A stretch of DNA of 64,000 nt from Apostichopus japonicus (GCF_037975245.1 NC_092568.1:39264631-39328630); one strand, 5' to 3'; positions 11,695 to 27,315 are shown, counted from the first letter of the stretch. Made by a program: numbers and translations. The notes: generated from the sequence alone by a model not told the origin.

Positions 11695-14430
11695 CGTAAT
11701 AAACTCACATCTAGCCGACGTGGCAGTCAATGATGGATACCATGCAGTAAGCCTTAGTCAGGTGCGAATTCCTTAGATCCATTTACTAGCATGTTCCTAA
11801 TAGACCCCTAAATGCACAAAACTAAAATAATATCATATTATATAGTACCCTTTATAATAATACTCCCAGATTCACAACATAGGTACCACCAAACAGTAGC
11901 AAAACTAGTTTAGGGTCAACCTCTGAAAAGAACTGTCACCAAAGGAACTTCAGATCATATACCAGCTAATAAGGTTTCCACAAACATATAACTTCTAATT
12001 TAAATTCCGAATGCGATTGGAGAATTGAACACGTCCCTGTGAATATCATGTAGTGGATCAAAGGGCGTTTCATTGGCGGGGGTGGGGGGGGGGGGTCTGA
12101 CGCACCCATCACTTCTTGAGATTGTTCCCATGCTTGAAAACGCGCGCCCACAACCCTACGCCCTACCACCCCTCTTATCACTTCCCGATGAGTAACGAGA
12201 CTTAATAAATGACCTTCGCCCGTACCAAGACCTTGACAAAATCCGGCAACACACCACTTCATCGGTAACAAGTGATCGGGTTGTGTATTAGTGACGTCTA
12301 AAGGTCGTTCACTGACCTACATGGAGTGTGACCACTCCCGATTTGGCAATTTCCCAAGATCAGGCCCCGAAAATCCAAGAATTCCAAGGGCACTGTATAC
12401 TGTATGGATATCTAGCAAGATCTAACGATATCTAGAGATGAAAATCCCAAGATTTTCCCTAAACTGAAGGCAGATATAGAATCGAAGCCTTTAGTGTGTA
12501 TAGAACTTGAAACTGTGTCTTTCGAAATGAAAAGAATGTGGGTCAAAGTAGCGTAACTCCTATGGGCTCGGACCGTGCTGAGCCGGTGGCCCGACCAAAA
12601 GGGGGCCCCGCTATACTGATGCACAGAAAAAGGGTACCTCTTTGTATAGGGAGGGCCCGTTTTACTGGGAAAGAAAAACTCATGCAAGACTGAAAAAGAC
12701 AATATACATATTTTCACGTGATACGGACATAATCATGGGCTCATTGGGTATTTATGTCTGTATCGAGCTAGTTGAGTTATTTATTATTATAATGAAAACA
12801 AAGTATATAATTTAAAACCCAATTCCAGCCAATGTTGTAAAGAGTACAACATCGGGACATGTAATATTTTGAAAAATTCTAAAACAATAACCCAACACCC
12901 AACACCCAACAGACCTGAAACTGCGTTCATTTTAAAAGAAGGCAGGGCTTTCATATAAATAAAATAATAAAAGGTAAGAATAAAGATGCCTTCGGTGTAT
13001 CTGGTAAGTAAAAAAGCACAGGAAATTAGGCTTAGATGGAGACAAATTTCAGCCGAACTTAGGCCTATGCTTAGGTTTGATTACTGTATGTGTACAGTAG
13101 TCTCCATTATACTCCATAGAGTAGGGGGGGGGGGCACTTGCCCACTGTTACGTTGGAAAGCAAGAGGTCTCGATAATTAATTTTTAACGAGACACAAGCC
13201 TGGGTTCGTTTCTGGGAGGAACACAGACAAATTGACGAGTCTAGAGAATTTGAATGAGAACGTAAGCTATATTGAACAATGGAGTTTGAACCAACAACAA
13301 CAAGTGGTAATTACAAATATATAGAAAATTACTCACAAATTTAACAAGATAGGATACACTTTAAAACACGCTGGTCTCTTCCAACGGCGATATCCCTCAG
13401 CGGCCACGACCTTGATGACGATGCTTCTCGGTCCGTTGTACCGCGAAATTCACTGGTCCTCGACGAAGTTTCTCGCGATCCCAGAAACAGCAGTCACCTT
13501 CTTTCCGGCGATGCTCAAAAAATAGAAGACGGACTTCCAGCCACAATCGAGTGAAGCACAAGTCGAACTTCTCGCCAACTAAATATTACCAGAGTCAGTC
13601 CAAAATCAGCTTTATAGCTACCAACTCCTGGCGTAACGAACTTCCTCAACGGAGACAGAAATTCTTCACCTTCTCCGAAATAATGACTGAAAAACTGTAG
13701 TTTCACAGCAAAGTCCTCTTCAAACTTCTGAATGGAAGTGTAGAATCAATCTTGGTATTCATATCTCAATCCCTCAGAAACTACTTACAGTTGAGCACTG
13801 ACGATATATAGTAGAATGGTATAATATGTGTCGTCGCTTGTATTCGATAAGAAACTGAGAAACTTTCCGATCTGGGGCGGGTTTTTATACGATTCGCCAT
13901 GTCAAGAATCATCTAGATCTTTCTCGATACACCCGAGTAACAATTCGACCCAGTTTCTGCGTTCCCGGAAGTCCTTTGCATATCTCGCGAACATTCCAGA
14001 GAATCCACGAAGATGCGTGCACAGGGTACAACGGGATTTTATGTGCCGCCATAAGGAATATACCAGAACAATCGTGTATTGCTCATTACATAAATAACAT
14101 TCTGACATGGTAACCCGACCTAATTTCTCAAATATTGATTTGTCACGTAGGCCATTTCAAATACGTTCTATATTATAACATTAGGTTCCTAACTAGCAGT
14201 GACTAGCGTTAGGCTACAAGGGCCCTCGTAACACCCACCCCCGGAAAAATTTTAAAATAAGTTAAGCATTTTATATTCAATGATTTTCCCCAACCAACAG
14301 TTCTCTAGTTATGTTCATTGCAAACGGACCCATTATTCATTACTGAAATTATTGAAAGTCAAAATCCTAAGGCATGAGATCTCAAAATAAACGATGTGTT
14401 AATGCAACTTGCACGGGAAGTGTCTTTTCC
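11695..14430. other. Non-coding stretch with transposon scraps, no gene recognised
   Basis: Contains a G-run at about 12080-12095 inside a CATTGGCGGGGG context and a fragment near 12550-12610 with GTAGCGTAACTCC. A G10 tract lies near 13126, and CTGGCGTAACG near 13627 resembles a MITE end. None could be paired into a complete element. The frames at 12717-12412, 13828-14097 and 14108-13902 show no family motif. Confidence 0.45.
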
Positions 14431-14640
14431 GACGATCAGGAGTATTTGTTGCTGTACACTCCGCGCCAACCGGTGGCACTCCGCTTACATATATAGTAGT
14501 GTGTTACGCCTATATGGCCTACTGATCCCCCTTGTACACATTTCTGCGGACGCCCTTGCTTGGACCACCTGATAGGGGGCCCCTTTGGGCCAGGAGCCAC
14601 CCCAGGCTCATCGTTACGCCACTGGTGGAGCATAGCACAA
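14431..14640. repeat. Diverged fragment of the CGCGCC-type MITE family
   Basis: GTACACTCCGCGCCAACCGG followed by TGGCACTCCGCTTA parallels the word order TTGTACGCTTCGCGCCAA, TGGCGCTACGCTTAGATA in the complete copy at 30399-30688. It ends with GTTACGCCACTGG near 14613-14625, a CAGTGGCGTAAC end read in reverse. Only part of the element is recognisable. Confidence 0.45.
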
Positions 14641-15161
14641 TAAACAGATAATAGTTAATTATTTCATTCTCATTTCAATTATTCGAATTTTTAAAGCAAA
14701 AAGCAGATATCACATCATATCAGTGGGCTGTAGATGTGTGTTTTCGGTTTCGGAAGTATCTGGTATTTTTTTTTCATTTCCTTCAAAGAAGTTTTATAGT
14801 TGCCGATATAAGAGGATTTAATTTATGTCCACCAATAAATTAAGTGTGTCTGAATTTTCGAAAATTTTCCTGACCACCATTCTTCATCATACTTCACTCT
14901 ACTCGTGCAATTTTGACCGGTCTGTTAGGGGATGAAAGAGGTTTTTCTATATTGGTTGTCCATAGATGAAATTTTGTGTGTAACCCTTTGAAAGTGATGT
15001 GTTTCTTTAATAATTGGTGGCGCTGTATATAATAAATTAGAGGGTTTGTAAGTTGAACTTCGCCTGAGCCTGTGATGTCCGCGAACTGATCAGCTAACGC
15101 GCGATATTAATCAGGGGAATTTTACATAGTCTAGCTGGGGATGAGTGCATGCAGCGGGGGG

Positions 15162-15340
15162 TGTATTAATCTAGAAGGGCGTTTATCTCACTACTGTGGG
15201 ATAGCATTCAATATTATTATATTAAGCAGTACAGTATTAAGCATTTAAGTGTATTACTCTAGAAGGGGGTTATCTCACTACTGTGGGATAGCATTCATTG
15301 TTACTATATTAAGCATTATTGTATTAAGCATTTAAGTGTA
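15162..15340 (+). repeat. Tandem duplication, about 88 bp, two copies
   Basis: The copies share GTGTATTA, CTAGAAGGG, TTATCTCACTACTGTGGG and ATAGCATTCA, then end TATTAAGCATTTAAGTGTA. They begin at about 15162 and 15249. They differ by a few substitutions. Non-coding. Confidence 0.9.
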
Positions 15341-15769
15341 TACCACACCGTATTCAAACGGGGGAATTCCTCTCTCCCGTCTCAATAGTTGAGTACCCTG
15401 ACCGTTTTAAATTCAGTACGTGTTGGGACAGTTATATAACTTGGGTTTTGTGTCTTTATTTCTTCTGCCACGGTTTACATGTGAGACAATATGGGTACGT
15501 TTTGAAGTGAAGTTGTTCACGAGAATTGTGAATTTTCAAATTCTGAACAAATAATGGGCTTAAAACCTTGAAAAGTGGGGCTTACGGGTATTGTGGGCCG
15601 CGACGTATAGAATCGGCCTACAAAAAGCAATGATCCACAGGAGATGCGATGAGGTCGAACATGACGTGTGACTGGTGACAATCTTCAAAAAGGTTATGGA
15701 TGGAAAAAAAAATCTATTGAGAAATTCTTGGTTCTCAGGAAAAAGTGTACATCTGTTTGGTCATTTCAA

Positions 15770-15925
15770 GCCCGAAAAGTGCCATTTCTGGTGATCTTGG
15801 GGTGTATCAAAACCAGAAATGTTCTTGTACGCTGCGCGCCAACTGATGGTGGCGCTCCGCTTAGATGGTAATTCGCGCCCTCCGGATTAGAAAATCCTGG
15901 ATACGCCCTGTCATGTGTGGCATTG
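15770..15925 (+). repeat. Fragment of the CGCGCC-type MITE family
   Basis: AAGTGCCATTTCTGGTGATC, GTTCTTGTACGCTGCGCGCC, GGTGGCGCTCCGCTTAGAT and a closing CCTGGATACGCCCTG match, in the same order, the right half of 30399-30688. The left half is not recognisable, so this is a 5'-truncated or diverged copy. The 67-codon frame over it (15668-15871) is a shadow. Confidence 0.6.
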
Positions 15926-15979
15926 CTTTTTAGGCCGACCTTCAGTCTGCACCACTGATCTAAGCATACCGGGATCCAT

Positions 15980-16275
15980 GCTAAATTGTATAGTACGGAA
16001 GCTTAAGCTATAGTACATCAGCATAAGAAAAACCTTGCCCCATAAGTTGACATTTTTCAGTACATTGTTTAGAAAACAAAATAATATCTTATCAAAAATC
16101 AGAAAAAATGTTGGATGGATCAGTTGCTTTAACTGAGCAATTGACCAATGTTCTGTAAATTTTTTTTAATTGTACACATCATTCCATCTGAGCAATTGTA
16201 TAAATTTCTGCAAAATTTTTAATTGACAACTTGTCGTATCTTCGTCAACTCAACATTTGTCTGCTCACTTCATTC
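15980..16275 (+). repeat. Dispersed repeat shared with the insertion at 57770-59177
   Basis: ACGGAAGCTTAA, CATAAGAAAA, TTGCCCCATAAG, TGACATTTTTCAGTA, ATCTTATCAAAAATCAGAAA and CAGTTGCTTTAACT occur in the same order at 58270-58420. Both loci continue into CAATTGACCAAT-type words. This is another copy of the same transposon family. Confidence 0.8.
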
Positions 16276-17272
16276 CAACTGAGACTTGAACAAGGTCTAA
16301 AGGTAGATGTCACCTCCCCGTTGACAAAAAATGTCTAGTTACCGGGGCTTATATGAAAAATGGTATTATCGTTCCATCATTTTAACAATACATTTTGTAT
16401 ACAACTGTGCTTGTGCTTGCATGTGTTATTAAATTAAAGCCATTTGGAAAAGATGTTTGACCAATAAGCTATGTAGATCACCTGTCCTCATGCTCCCATG
16501 CAGCGGCTACGGTCCTGTTTAGTGGGGAAATGGGCAAATGGAGATGTATTTTTATTAAACCGGACAAAAAAATTCCATACGACGCACGGAACTATAGCTA
16601 AAGGTCTCAATTACGCAATCAATGGCAACTTGCTAGGAGAGATCTCATTCTATGCTTAGGCTAATGAGGTCTACCTGAATAGCAGATCACACCGTGGTAC
16701 AAAAACAAGTAGCATATCCAGTGTAGTACATATCATAGCCTAGCACTAGACACAAGAATGCTTACATGGTAAGGGCTATTAGCCAATCGATTCACAGGAA
16801 ATTCGGAAACCACCATTGATTAGTTTTAGCATGAACATTTCTGTAACGGATATTTTGTTAACTCTGTACTTGCAGTTGATTGTTATGATTTCGTCCCGTT
16901 CTGGCGTAGTGACGAATTTGCAAAAAGGGAGTTTTGAGAAAACGCGCTCTAAAGATTTTTTAAAGCGTAATAAAAAAAGGATCTTTTGTACCGAAAGTTG
17001 TCATAATTTTAAATATAACAAATAGAACTTTGAGTTCTCATGTTTGTTGCTGATCGAAAATTTTCTTACAAAGTAGTAATTTTAGTGTTAACATATTCGT
17101 CGTTATGTCATATCATTTTCAGTTAATTTTAGACATTCGTCACACATTCGTCACTATGCTAGAACTACATTTTGAAGTTTCGTCCTGTCACAGATTTGTA
17201 TTGTTCACTTTTGTATATTAGCCATAAAGTACACCGTGAATGTTCACTATCACAGAGGAGAGGAGGGGGGTA
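16276..17272. other. Non-coding stretch, no gene recognised
   Basis: AT-rich sequence between two transposon copies. The frame at 16816-17025 has no family motif or splice partners. Confidence 0.5.
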
Positions 17273-17285
17273 GGTGGAATCCGTG

Positions 17286-17575
17286 ACCGGACAAATACCC
17301 CCCAGACAAATACCCCCCGGACGATAACCCACCAGACAATAACCCCTCGGACGATTACCACCCGGACAGATACCCCCCGGACAAATACCATCCCGGACAA
17401 CTATCCCCCAGGACAACTACCACCCGGACAGATACCCACCGGACAATTACCCCCGAGGACATAAACCCCCCCGGACAACTACCCACCCGGACAACTACCT
17501 CCTCGGACAAATACCCCCCAGACAGTTACCCCCCCCCCCCGGATAAATACCCCCGGACGAATATGCCCCTTGACA
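17286..17575 (+). repeat. Minisatellite, about 16-17 bp, left inverted end
   Basis: Repeats of the form CCCGGACAAATACCCC with variants GACGATAACC, GACAATTACC and GACAGATACC. Frames over it give Thr/Pro/Asn-rich artefacts. The C-rich strand faces a G-rich strand with many G4-5 runs, which could form quadruplexes. Confidence 0.95.
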
Positions 17576-17984
17576 TATGCCAGCGACGGATACGCCCGTC
17601 TTTTTACGAGGTTAGTTTCCCGCGGGTCTCAACATATACCCTGGTCGCCGGGCAACTCCGAGAGCATACTTACAATTGGGTCAGGGTGCCGGTAAAACTG
17701 GCACCAATAGGGTCGTCGTGTGCGTGGCCCTTTTAACCTCCTCCCGACTTTAAAAAAGATTCGAGTGTTTCATACATAAGCCCCCAAAACTCCTGGATAG
17801 GGCTTGACAATGGGCCGATGCCCTGGGGGGGGGGGTGGGTTTGGGCATTGCTCACTGATGGTAGTTACGAATATTTTACTATTTGTTATAGTGACACTAT
17901 TCTGTATTATTAATCTCCGAACAATTCCGGCTTATTGCGACTTAGCATTTTCAAGTTTCCTTCTGAGTAATTTTAATTGATGAT

Positions 17985-18260
17985 TTGTTATGTTATGTTA
18001 GTTTTTGTATAGCGCTTTATATGGCACAGCTATCTCAAAGCATTTTGAATCACTGGTCATCAGGCTGGCTGCCGAGAATCCAGCGAACACACCTTATTTA
18101 TCTCACAGGTACACATTTATACACGTGGATGGAGAGGGGCAGTCGAGATAAAAGTGCCTTGCCCAAGGACACAACATAAGGGTGAGAGCTTGAATCGAAA
18201 CCACAGTCCTGTGATCCTATATAAACCAAAAGCATTAGCCACTCTTTTGAACACCGCTGG
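17985..18260. repeat. LINE/SINE-tail-like dispersed sequence
   Basis: TATAGCGCTTTATATGGCAC followed later by AGTGCCTTGCCCAAGGACAC and ACAACATAAGGGTGAGAGC. I recall this word combination as a common dispersed repeat in marine invertebrate genomes, but could not check it here. Boundaries are approximate. Confidence 0.4.
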
Positions 18261-18907
18261 TCAGCCTATTCAACATTGTGACTCAACAGAATTAATCAGG
18301 CGAGCTCACCTGTTGTTGAAATACCTTCCCTACCGTACCCTAGTAGATTTTTTTGTTTATGGCAACAACTGGCCAATCAAGAGACAGTCTGGAAAAAACA
18401 CATGACTCAATTTTGTGGATACATACCATGTGCAGCCATTTTAGTAGAAGGACTTCACCCTGGAAGCAAGAATTTTCTGCTAGACACATGCAACTGTATA
18501 TTACAACTCATCTGCACTACTTTCTGTTTTATCCGCTGCAAAAACTACCAAGAGCAATTCTCATATAGATTTAATCAATTGGATATCATCTCGCATTGTC
18601 AAAACGTTCATATCCGTTGGGGAGTTTTAATTTTAAGCGTATTTTTGTTCAAAGTGGCTATTTTACAACCAGGAGTAACAATAATTTCAGGTTACGCATG
18701 CGCAGTTGCTTTATTTAATTTACTGCGAATGCGTAATGGAAATTCGCCGATAATGTAAGAATAGTTTATAAATAATTGTTACTCTGGTCGTAAGAATAGC
18801 CACGGCCATTTTTGTTTTGACGCGTTTCGTCGGGGCCCCTCGGACGCGGTCCCTTCATATACACGCGTTTTGACACCTATCAAAGAAAATTCTTGTGTAT
18901 ATATTTA

Positions 18908-19037
<130 letters not shown>

Positions 19038-19103
19038 GCAGTGGCAGTAGCAGTAGTATTATGGTTATTAAACTATGATACTTTTAAATAAGGTGTAAGA
19101 AAT

Positions 19104-19148
19104 CGGCCTGACAATTCGACTGTAGAAAATAGTCGAAACGTCAGGCCG
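19104..19148 (+). other. Strong two-stem hairpin with GAAAC
   Basis: The outer stem of 9 bp pairs CGGCCTGAC (19104-19112) with GTCAGGCCG (19140-19148). An AA/AC internal loop follows, then a 7-bp inner stem TTCGACT (19115-19121) with AGTCGAA (19131-19137) and a 9-base loop. GTCGAAACGTCAGG is a word common at ends of Penelope-like elements and their hammerhead motifs, but the full hammerhead core (CTGANGA) is absent. Confidence 0.6.
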
Positions 19149-19564
19149 ACTTCATACATCTTTTTCTTTAACCTTGGTGATTTTGTGGATAAGCAGTTTT
19201 TATCAGCTACGTTATTTTGCTTTTAAATTTGGTTATATAGAAGACGTGGAACAGCCGGTCAATTTCTAATTACAAGATGCATATTTTGATTGTCATATGC
19301 TTTAACGTTTCATATCAGAATAATAATCTGATATATCAGAATAATAATCTGATATACCAGATTAAGACAATTTTCTTTCATGGCCCTAATGGGCTTTCGT
19401 ACTACGGAGTTCACCAGCTAAAGGTCCGCTTGGTTAACGGGTTCGTGGGGGGGGGGGGGTGGCGTATTCTGGTTTAGTTCAGGTTCTAACCTGAGTGAGG
19501 TATCTGTGCCGGTGTATTTGTGCGGGTAGAGCTTTCCCGGAGGTAATTGCTGGGGGTGGGGTTA

Positions 19565-19832
19565 ATTGTCCTCGGGGGTATTTTTCCTCGTGGGTGTATG
19601 TCCGGGGTAGTTGTCCCGGGGGTAGTTGTCTGGAGGGTACTTATCCTCGGGGGTATTTGTCCTCGGGGGTGTATGTCCGGGGGTATTTGTCCGGGGGGTA
19701 GTTGTCCTCGGAGGTATTCGTCCTCGGGGGTTTTTGTCCGGGGGGTGATTGTCCGGGGGGTACTTGTCTCGGGGGTATGAGTCCGGGGGGTATATGTCCG
19801 GGGGGTATTTGTCCGGGGGGTATTTGTCCGGC
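19565..19832 (-). repeat. Minisatellite, about 16-17 bp, right inverted end
   Basis: Repeats of GGGGGTATTTGTCCGG with TAGTTGTCC and TGTATGTCC variants, the reverse complement of the array at 17286-17575. All frames over it (Gly/Val-rich on +, Pro-rich on -) are artefacts. Confidence 0.95.
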
Positions 19833-19845
19833 AACCGGTGGAATC

Positions 19846-21527
19846 ACCTTACGTAAGAAGAAACAAAATCGAAGGGTGGTACATTGGTCTTATTGATTTT
19901 TAAAAAGAACGTCCACGGTCTACTTTAATGTAAAAAATAGACAAGGAAATTGCATGGGTTATACGCAGATATCAACATACCTACGTGTTTTAGTATGGTT
20001 TTCTTGAGTAACATGGATGGAGTCGGATATGATGTGGGGGGGGGGGGGGGAGTGCGATAGAGGGCAAGGAGAGCCGGCTGTTGAAAGGGGCCATGGTAAA
20101 TCGGTCTTATAAATTTTAAAAAGGAACGCCCACGTTTTGTTGCAATGTATAAAATACAATAGGTTATGGGCGGATGTAAGTGTTTTAGTATGTTTTATTG
20201 GGTGACATGGATGGTGTCGGATAGAGGGATGTTGAGGTAGGGAGGGCAAGGAGACCCGGCTGCTGAATGGGTGATATATTGGTCCTATTTATTTTAAAAG
20301 AACTCCTACCATTTTCTACAATGTATAAAATAGACAAGGGATATTATGAAATGTGAACACATGCAGTTGCAAAAATAATAGTTCCAGTGGCGTAATCTGT
20401 TAAAGGGTGTGAAGACTCGCGCAAAAAGAAACGTCTAATGCCGGTAATTTGACCTAGTTTCGAATGAGGTGTAACAGAAGTGTTAAACACTACCATCGAT
20501 CCCAGAAAATACACACACAGCTTGCTACCGTGGGTAATTAGACACTAGTGTACAGGCAGTACATACAGCTGCGGGCAATACCCACAACACAGTATACGAA
20601 CGATACAGCGATGGACATCTCAGGTCCAGCTAAAGATAACAATTAAGGTATCACGTTTTATACTGTCTGCATTTTGTAGCGACACGAACAAAACGTCACT
20701 TGCAAGCAACAGAAAGTTAACTTTTTTTCAGATGGCCGCAAGCGGTTTGGGGCGAGTCTTTAATGCCTTTAAGTGGGAACTCTTATAAAGCACACAAACT
20801 ACGGAAAATTGTGTGGAATTCTTCATTTTCAAGTGAGTGTATTACGTGAAATGTCTCTGACAATAGTTTCTAAGTATCCTTTAAACGTTTTGGAAGCTTT
20901 TCCACTATACGATCCTCTTTAAACGGAATGTGAAATTTTTCTTAAGCTCACAGGCACATTCATAATATGCAACCCAACCTCGTGTGAATCCTTAGATTTA
21001 AAGAAGGAAACAACCGTGCCATTGTTCAAGTGTTTTCAAGTTGTACTAGTATGTTGTTCCTTCTTTTTATTTCCTCCCAGTATACATATAAAAATTTACA
21101 AAAAGAGGCTGCTCTGTAAATAAAACGAGTTCTTAAAGACTAAAAATTGTAAAACATAGTATAAGCCACACTAGATACTATATAATATACTTGTTTTAAT
21201 ACTTTGATGTTTTGCAAGAAAAGGTCAAACTGTGGCTATATACTCCCAGTACTCAGTTTTGGAGGTTCGAGCCACCTCAGATCCCTCAATAATAATACTT
21301 TGCGATCTTGATAGAATGAGACCTTCATGTTTTATGGTTTTATTTTCAAAAATAAATTCCTTTATTTTTGGGGGTTACACAATTTATAAAGTCTTGCGGT
21401 CACATGTTGGAACTATGTCATTTACAGAACACTGATCATTACATCGGTCAGTTTCAACATAGTTATTAGGAATTGTGCATGATACAGCAGTATCGTCGGT
21501 ATATTTGTAACAGAAATGTGTGAATGT
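19846..21527. other. Non-coding stretch with diverged repeats
   Basis: About 19880-20340 contains three loosely similar segments (ATTGGTCTTATTGATTTT / AATCGGTCTTATAAATTTT / ATTGGTCCTATTTATTTT, each followed by AAAAGAAC), a degenerate repeat of about 190 bp with G-runs. CCAGTGGCGTAATCTG near 20389 resembles a MITE end without a partner. CAGATGGCCGCAAGCGGTTT near 20729 partly matches 26292-26321. No gene is seen. Confidence 0.5.
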
Positions 21528-21990
21528 GGGAAGGTGAAGCAGGGGAGGTGAGTGGGGATGGAAGGTTTGTGAGAGGGGGAAGTGTGTGCGAGGGAATTGG
21601 AGGTGTGCGAGGCGGTGGAAGGTGAGGCAGGGAGGGTGAGGGTGAGTGGGAGGAGGTAAAGGTGAGTGTGACAGGGGGAGGTGAAGCAGGGGTCGGGGAA
21701 ATTGAGTGCGAGGGGATGGAAAGTGGGTGCAAGGCACAGGAAGGTGCGTGCGAGGCGGTGGAAGGTGAGGCAGGGGGGAGGTGAGTGGTAGGAGTGGAAG
21801 GTGTGTTCGAGGCCGTTGAAGGTGCATGCCAGGCGGTGGAAAGTGGAGGTGGGTGGGGGTGGGGAGGTGTGCGAGGCAGTGGAAGGTGCGTGCGAGGCAT
21901 TGGAAGTTGATTGGGGGGGTGAGGTGAGTGCAAGGAGTGGAAGGTGAGTGGGAGGGGTAGAAGATGTGTGCAATGCGATGGAATATGCTG
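21528..21990. repeat. G-rich minisatellite
   Basis: Irregular repeats of GTGCGAGGCGGTGGAAGGTG and GAGGTGAGTGGGAGG-type words. The three overlapping Pro/His/Ser-rich minus-strand frames of 155-214 codons result from this G-rich repeat and are not genes. Confidence 0.9.
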
Positions 21991-22004
21991 GACACACAGG
22001 GGAG

Positions 22005-24290
<2,286 letters not shown>

Positions 24291-26185
24291 ACAAAAAGCC
24301 AAGATAAATTGGACAATTTTCCAGCCCCCTCCAATAGTATCGGGTGCAATTATGGAAAAAACAAAACAAATGAAGCTGTAAGTACTTGTTTCAAATGAGA
24401 AGAAGTGTTAAAACTTTGAAAAAACACATGCCTCTCGTCTAAATATAAAAAAAAGACAATGATGGGAAATGTACTGCAAAGCGAATTAACTACATTTTAC
24501 ATCTTGTTCGGTCTGGTTGCCTGCATAATCTACAAAAGAATACAAAAGCACAAATGAAGACATACTACATGCTATTTTCATTTTCACATTTATTAACGTA
24601 CACAAAGGCTTTTTCTTGTGTGATGTAATCCTAGAGGATTGAGTGCAAAGCGTTTGGAATGGCAAGATGTTACATAATATTTCAATTGTGAGTTAACAAG
24701 TATTCAAAAGTAGGACAGGTGGATGAACCATTCATGAATGGGTCTATAATGCATACAAGACAATATCAATTTGTGACAGTTCACTTTTAACAATACCTAA
24801 AATAGAGGATTGTATCAACATGAAATGTTTAAGGCAGAGTTCTGGCCTTGAAATCGTTTAGTACCACAAAATAGCTAAATATGAGCCAAAGTTGTTTCCT
24901 TCTGTCTTTTATATATATGTTGTAATTTTATATTTGATTTCCACGCTTTCAGTTTGCCTTCCTTAACCTGCAAACCTATGGGTAAAATGTTTTATCAGTG
25001 AATCTGGCTCCACAAGACCACTTAGGCTTTGACTACAATGCCTTTTGTCCTTCATAAATTTGTGAATGTCTTTGGACATGGGATTGTCAGTGCAGGCCAT
25101 AAAGGTCCTAGTGTATGTGTGCTAGACTGAGTAGTACTCCAGATACTTGGAATGATTAGACAGGGTAATTTTTCAGACAGTTATTTCCATTTCAATTGTT
25201 ATCTGTAATGTTAAAAGTGCATACATGATCCTTAACATACCAATCATAAAGGCACTTTCAGTGTGCATTTTAATAAAACAAATTGCATCTGAATGGTGGA
25301 ACTATCTATATCATATTTTAAGTTACTCTAAATATTGACTTTCACAGTAGGTTTGGTGATTTCTTTCATGTGAAGGTGATCGAAGATGGCTACACTGAAC
25401 ACAGTATGCATGGAATGAAGAATTCCAATATGTACCAGTATATGCTATTACCATAACATTAAGTGAAGTACATGGTGGCGACAGCAAACAGCACAACAGG
25501 CATGTAATGAAGAATTCCAATGTTTGACACTATGTTTGGTTATTTTCATGCAAAGGAGGTCAAAGATGGCTACAACACAGAATGCATGAGATAATTAATT
25601 TCAATGTGTGACAGTACATTAATGATTTTTTTTTATGCAAAATGATGTTAATGATGGCTACAACACTGAATGCAAATGTTATATATTTTTATGAAAATTT
25701 ATGTTAAACAATTGGAGTGAACAATGCAAAAACAAACCTGAGATCAAAATGTTCCAAAGAAAAATACAGATTAACATAAGGTCATTTCATTACAATAATT
25801 CAATACAATTCAATATAATAATTCAAATTTTAGGATGAAGGCAACTGTAATGGTTATAACTAGCTAAACTTTTTTTTTTTTAAGTCTCTTTTCTTTTTCC
25901 AATGTGACATATGCATGGCACTATTAAAGAAGGGAAACTAGACAAAAACTCTCTAATACAAAGGTGTTGTATTCATATTGTGTGTTTAACAATAAGTAAA
26001 GTTAAATGAATAATTTGTTGAAAATTTAACTATGAATACTTTTTTGACAGCTTTGACCTATAAGATTTTCTTTCGTTTAAAACTTTTGTTTTTAGAAGAA
26101 GAACTTTCCTCTTCAAAGTAGAAACCGAAGGCAATATCTCTCGGTTCTCTACCAAAAAGTCTGACAGCTCTTTCCTTTCTGCAAA
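24291..26185. other. Non-coding AT-rich stretch with a degenerate repeat
   Basis: Between 25321 and 25690 there are three diverged copies, about 100 bp each, of a unit with GAAGATGGCTACA or AAAGATGGCTACAACA and AATGCATG. The rest holds short A and T tracts and nothing gene-like. Confidence 0.5.
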
Positions 26186-26208
26186 ATATATATATATATA
26201 TATAATAT

Positions 26209-26239
<31 letters not shown>

Positions 26240-26249
26240 TATATGTATA

Positions 26250-26289
<40 letters not shown>
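26186..26289. repeat. (TA)n microsatellite
   Basis: AT dinucleotide run with occasional AATAT interruptions. It is followed by CAGATGATGGCACACGGTTT at 26292, partly shared with 20729. Confidence 0.97.
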
Positions 26290-26291
<2 letters not shown>

Positions 26292-27109
26292 CAGATGATG
26301 GCACACGGTTTGGGGCGAGTCAGTGCAACTGCTTGCCAACTTTTGTAATTGTAGTGACTGCCAGAGAAGCCTGGTAAACATATTTATTAATGGCAGATGA
26401 ATGCCCCATGTGGTCATAGAATCTCTTTCATACTCTGGGATGTCGAGCATTGCATAGAGGGTACTCGTTCGGTAACGCATAGACGTAGCAGTCATTTTGT
26501 CAATACATTCCACTTTCGCTCCTTTCGCAATTTGAACTTAAGTTCTACTGCAATGAGCCGTGTTTATTTTCTAACGGGAAAACTGCAGACATTGTTGTTA
26601 TGATCGTTATATATGAACTTTGGCCTGCAAAATACGTCACAAAACGTTACTTTCATTATTAAAACCTTCCCTGCGCCATTTTAATACCGATTGTTTCCTC
26701 ATCGCTTACTTTAAGGTCAGTATTATTTAGGTTACACATTCTGTAGAAAGTATATTGTAATATCTGAATATCAGTGTCATAGTGTAAGACATAGATTATA
26801 AACTTTAGTGATATAGACTGTATAGCATTGTGTAATTTCTTTCTTCTTATCTCCTTTTTGGATTTAAGATTCACTGTGTAATGCAGTTATAGACTGTACG
26901 CAGCTATATATAGGAATACTGTGATATACATACACACAGTTCTTCATGTTTACACAGATGTTGTCATACAATGGGAATGAGTAGATATCAATGGAAGATG
27001 AGATGTCGTCACACAATTTGGGTATATATGAACAATGAGAGGGCATGTTCTAATTACTGTGACATGTTATGTTAAAGCGCTTAGACTTTCATTCAAACTG
27101 TCATATTTT

Positions 27110-27111
<2 letters not shown>
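26290..27111. other. Non-coding stretch, no gene recognised
   Basis: Begins with the 30-bp segment shared with 20729-20758. The frames here (26397-26603 +, 26874-26659 -, 27046-26864 -) show no motif. Confidence 0.5.
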
Positions 27112-27148
<37 letters not shown>

Positions 27149-27196
27149 TTCCTATATATATATATATACTTCCTATATATATATATATATACTTCC

Positions 27197-27231
<35 letters not shown>

Positions 27232-27234
27232 GTG

Positions 27235-27314
<80 letters not shown>
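27112..27314. repeat. (TA)n microsatellite with CTTCC and GTATATA interruptions
   Basis: Three CTTCCTATATA interruptions near 27147-27200 suggest local unit duplication. All Tyr/Ile-rich frames over it are artefacts. Confidence 0.97.

Positions 27315-27315
<1 letters not shown>

Noticed and set aside
18402-18758. 118-codon + strand frame as a gene
   Set aside because: No motif, no splice partners, inside a transposon-like element. Some hydrophobic stretches, but nothing beyond chance for AT-rich DNA.
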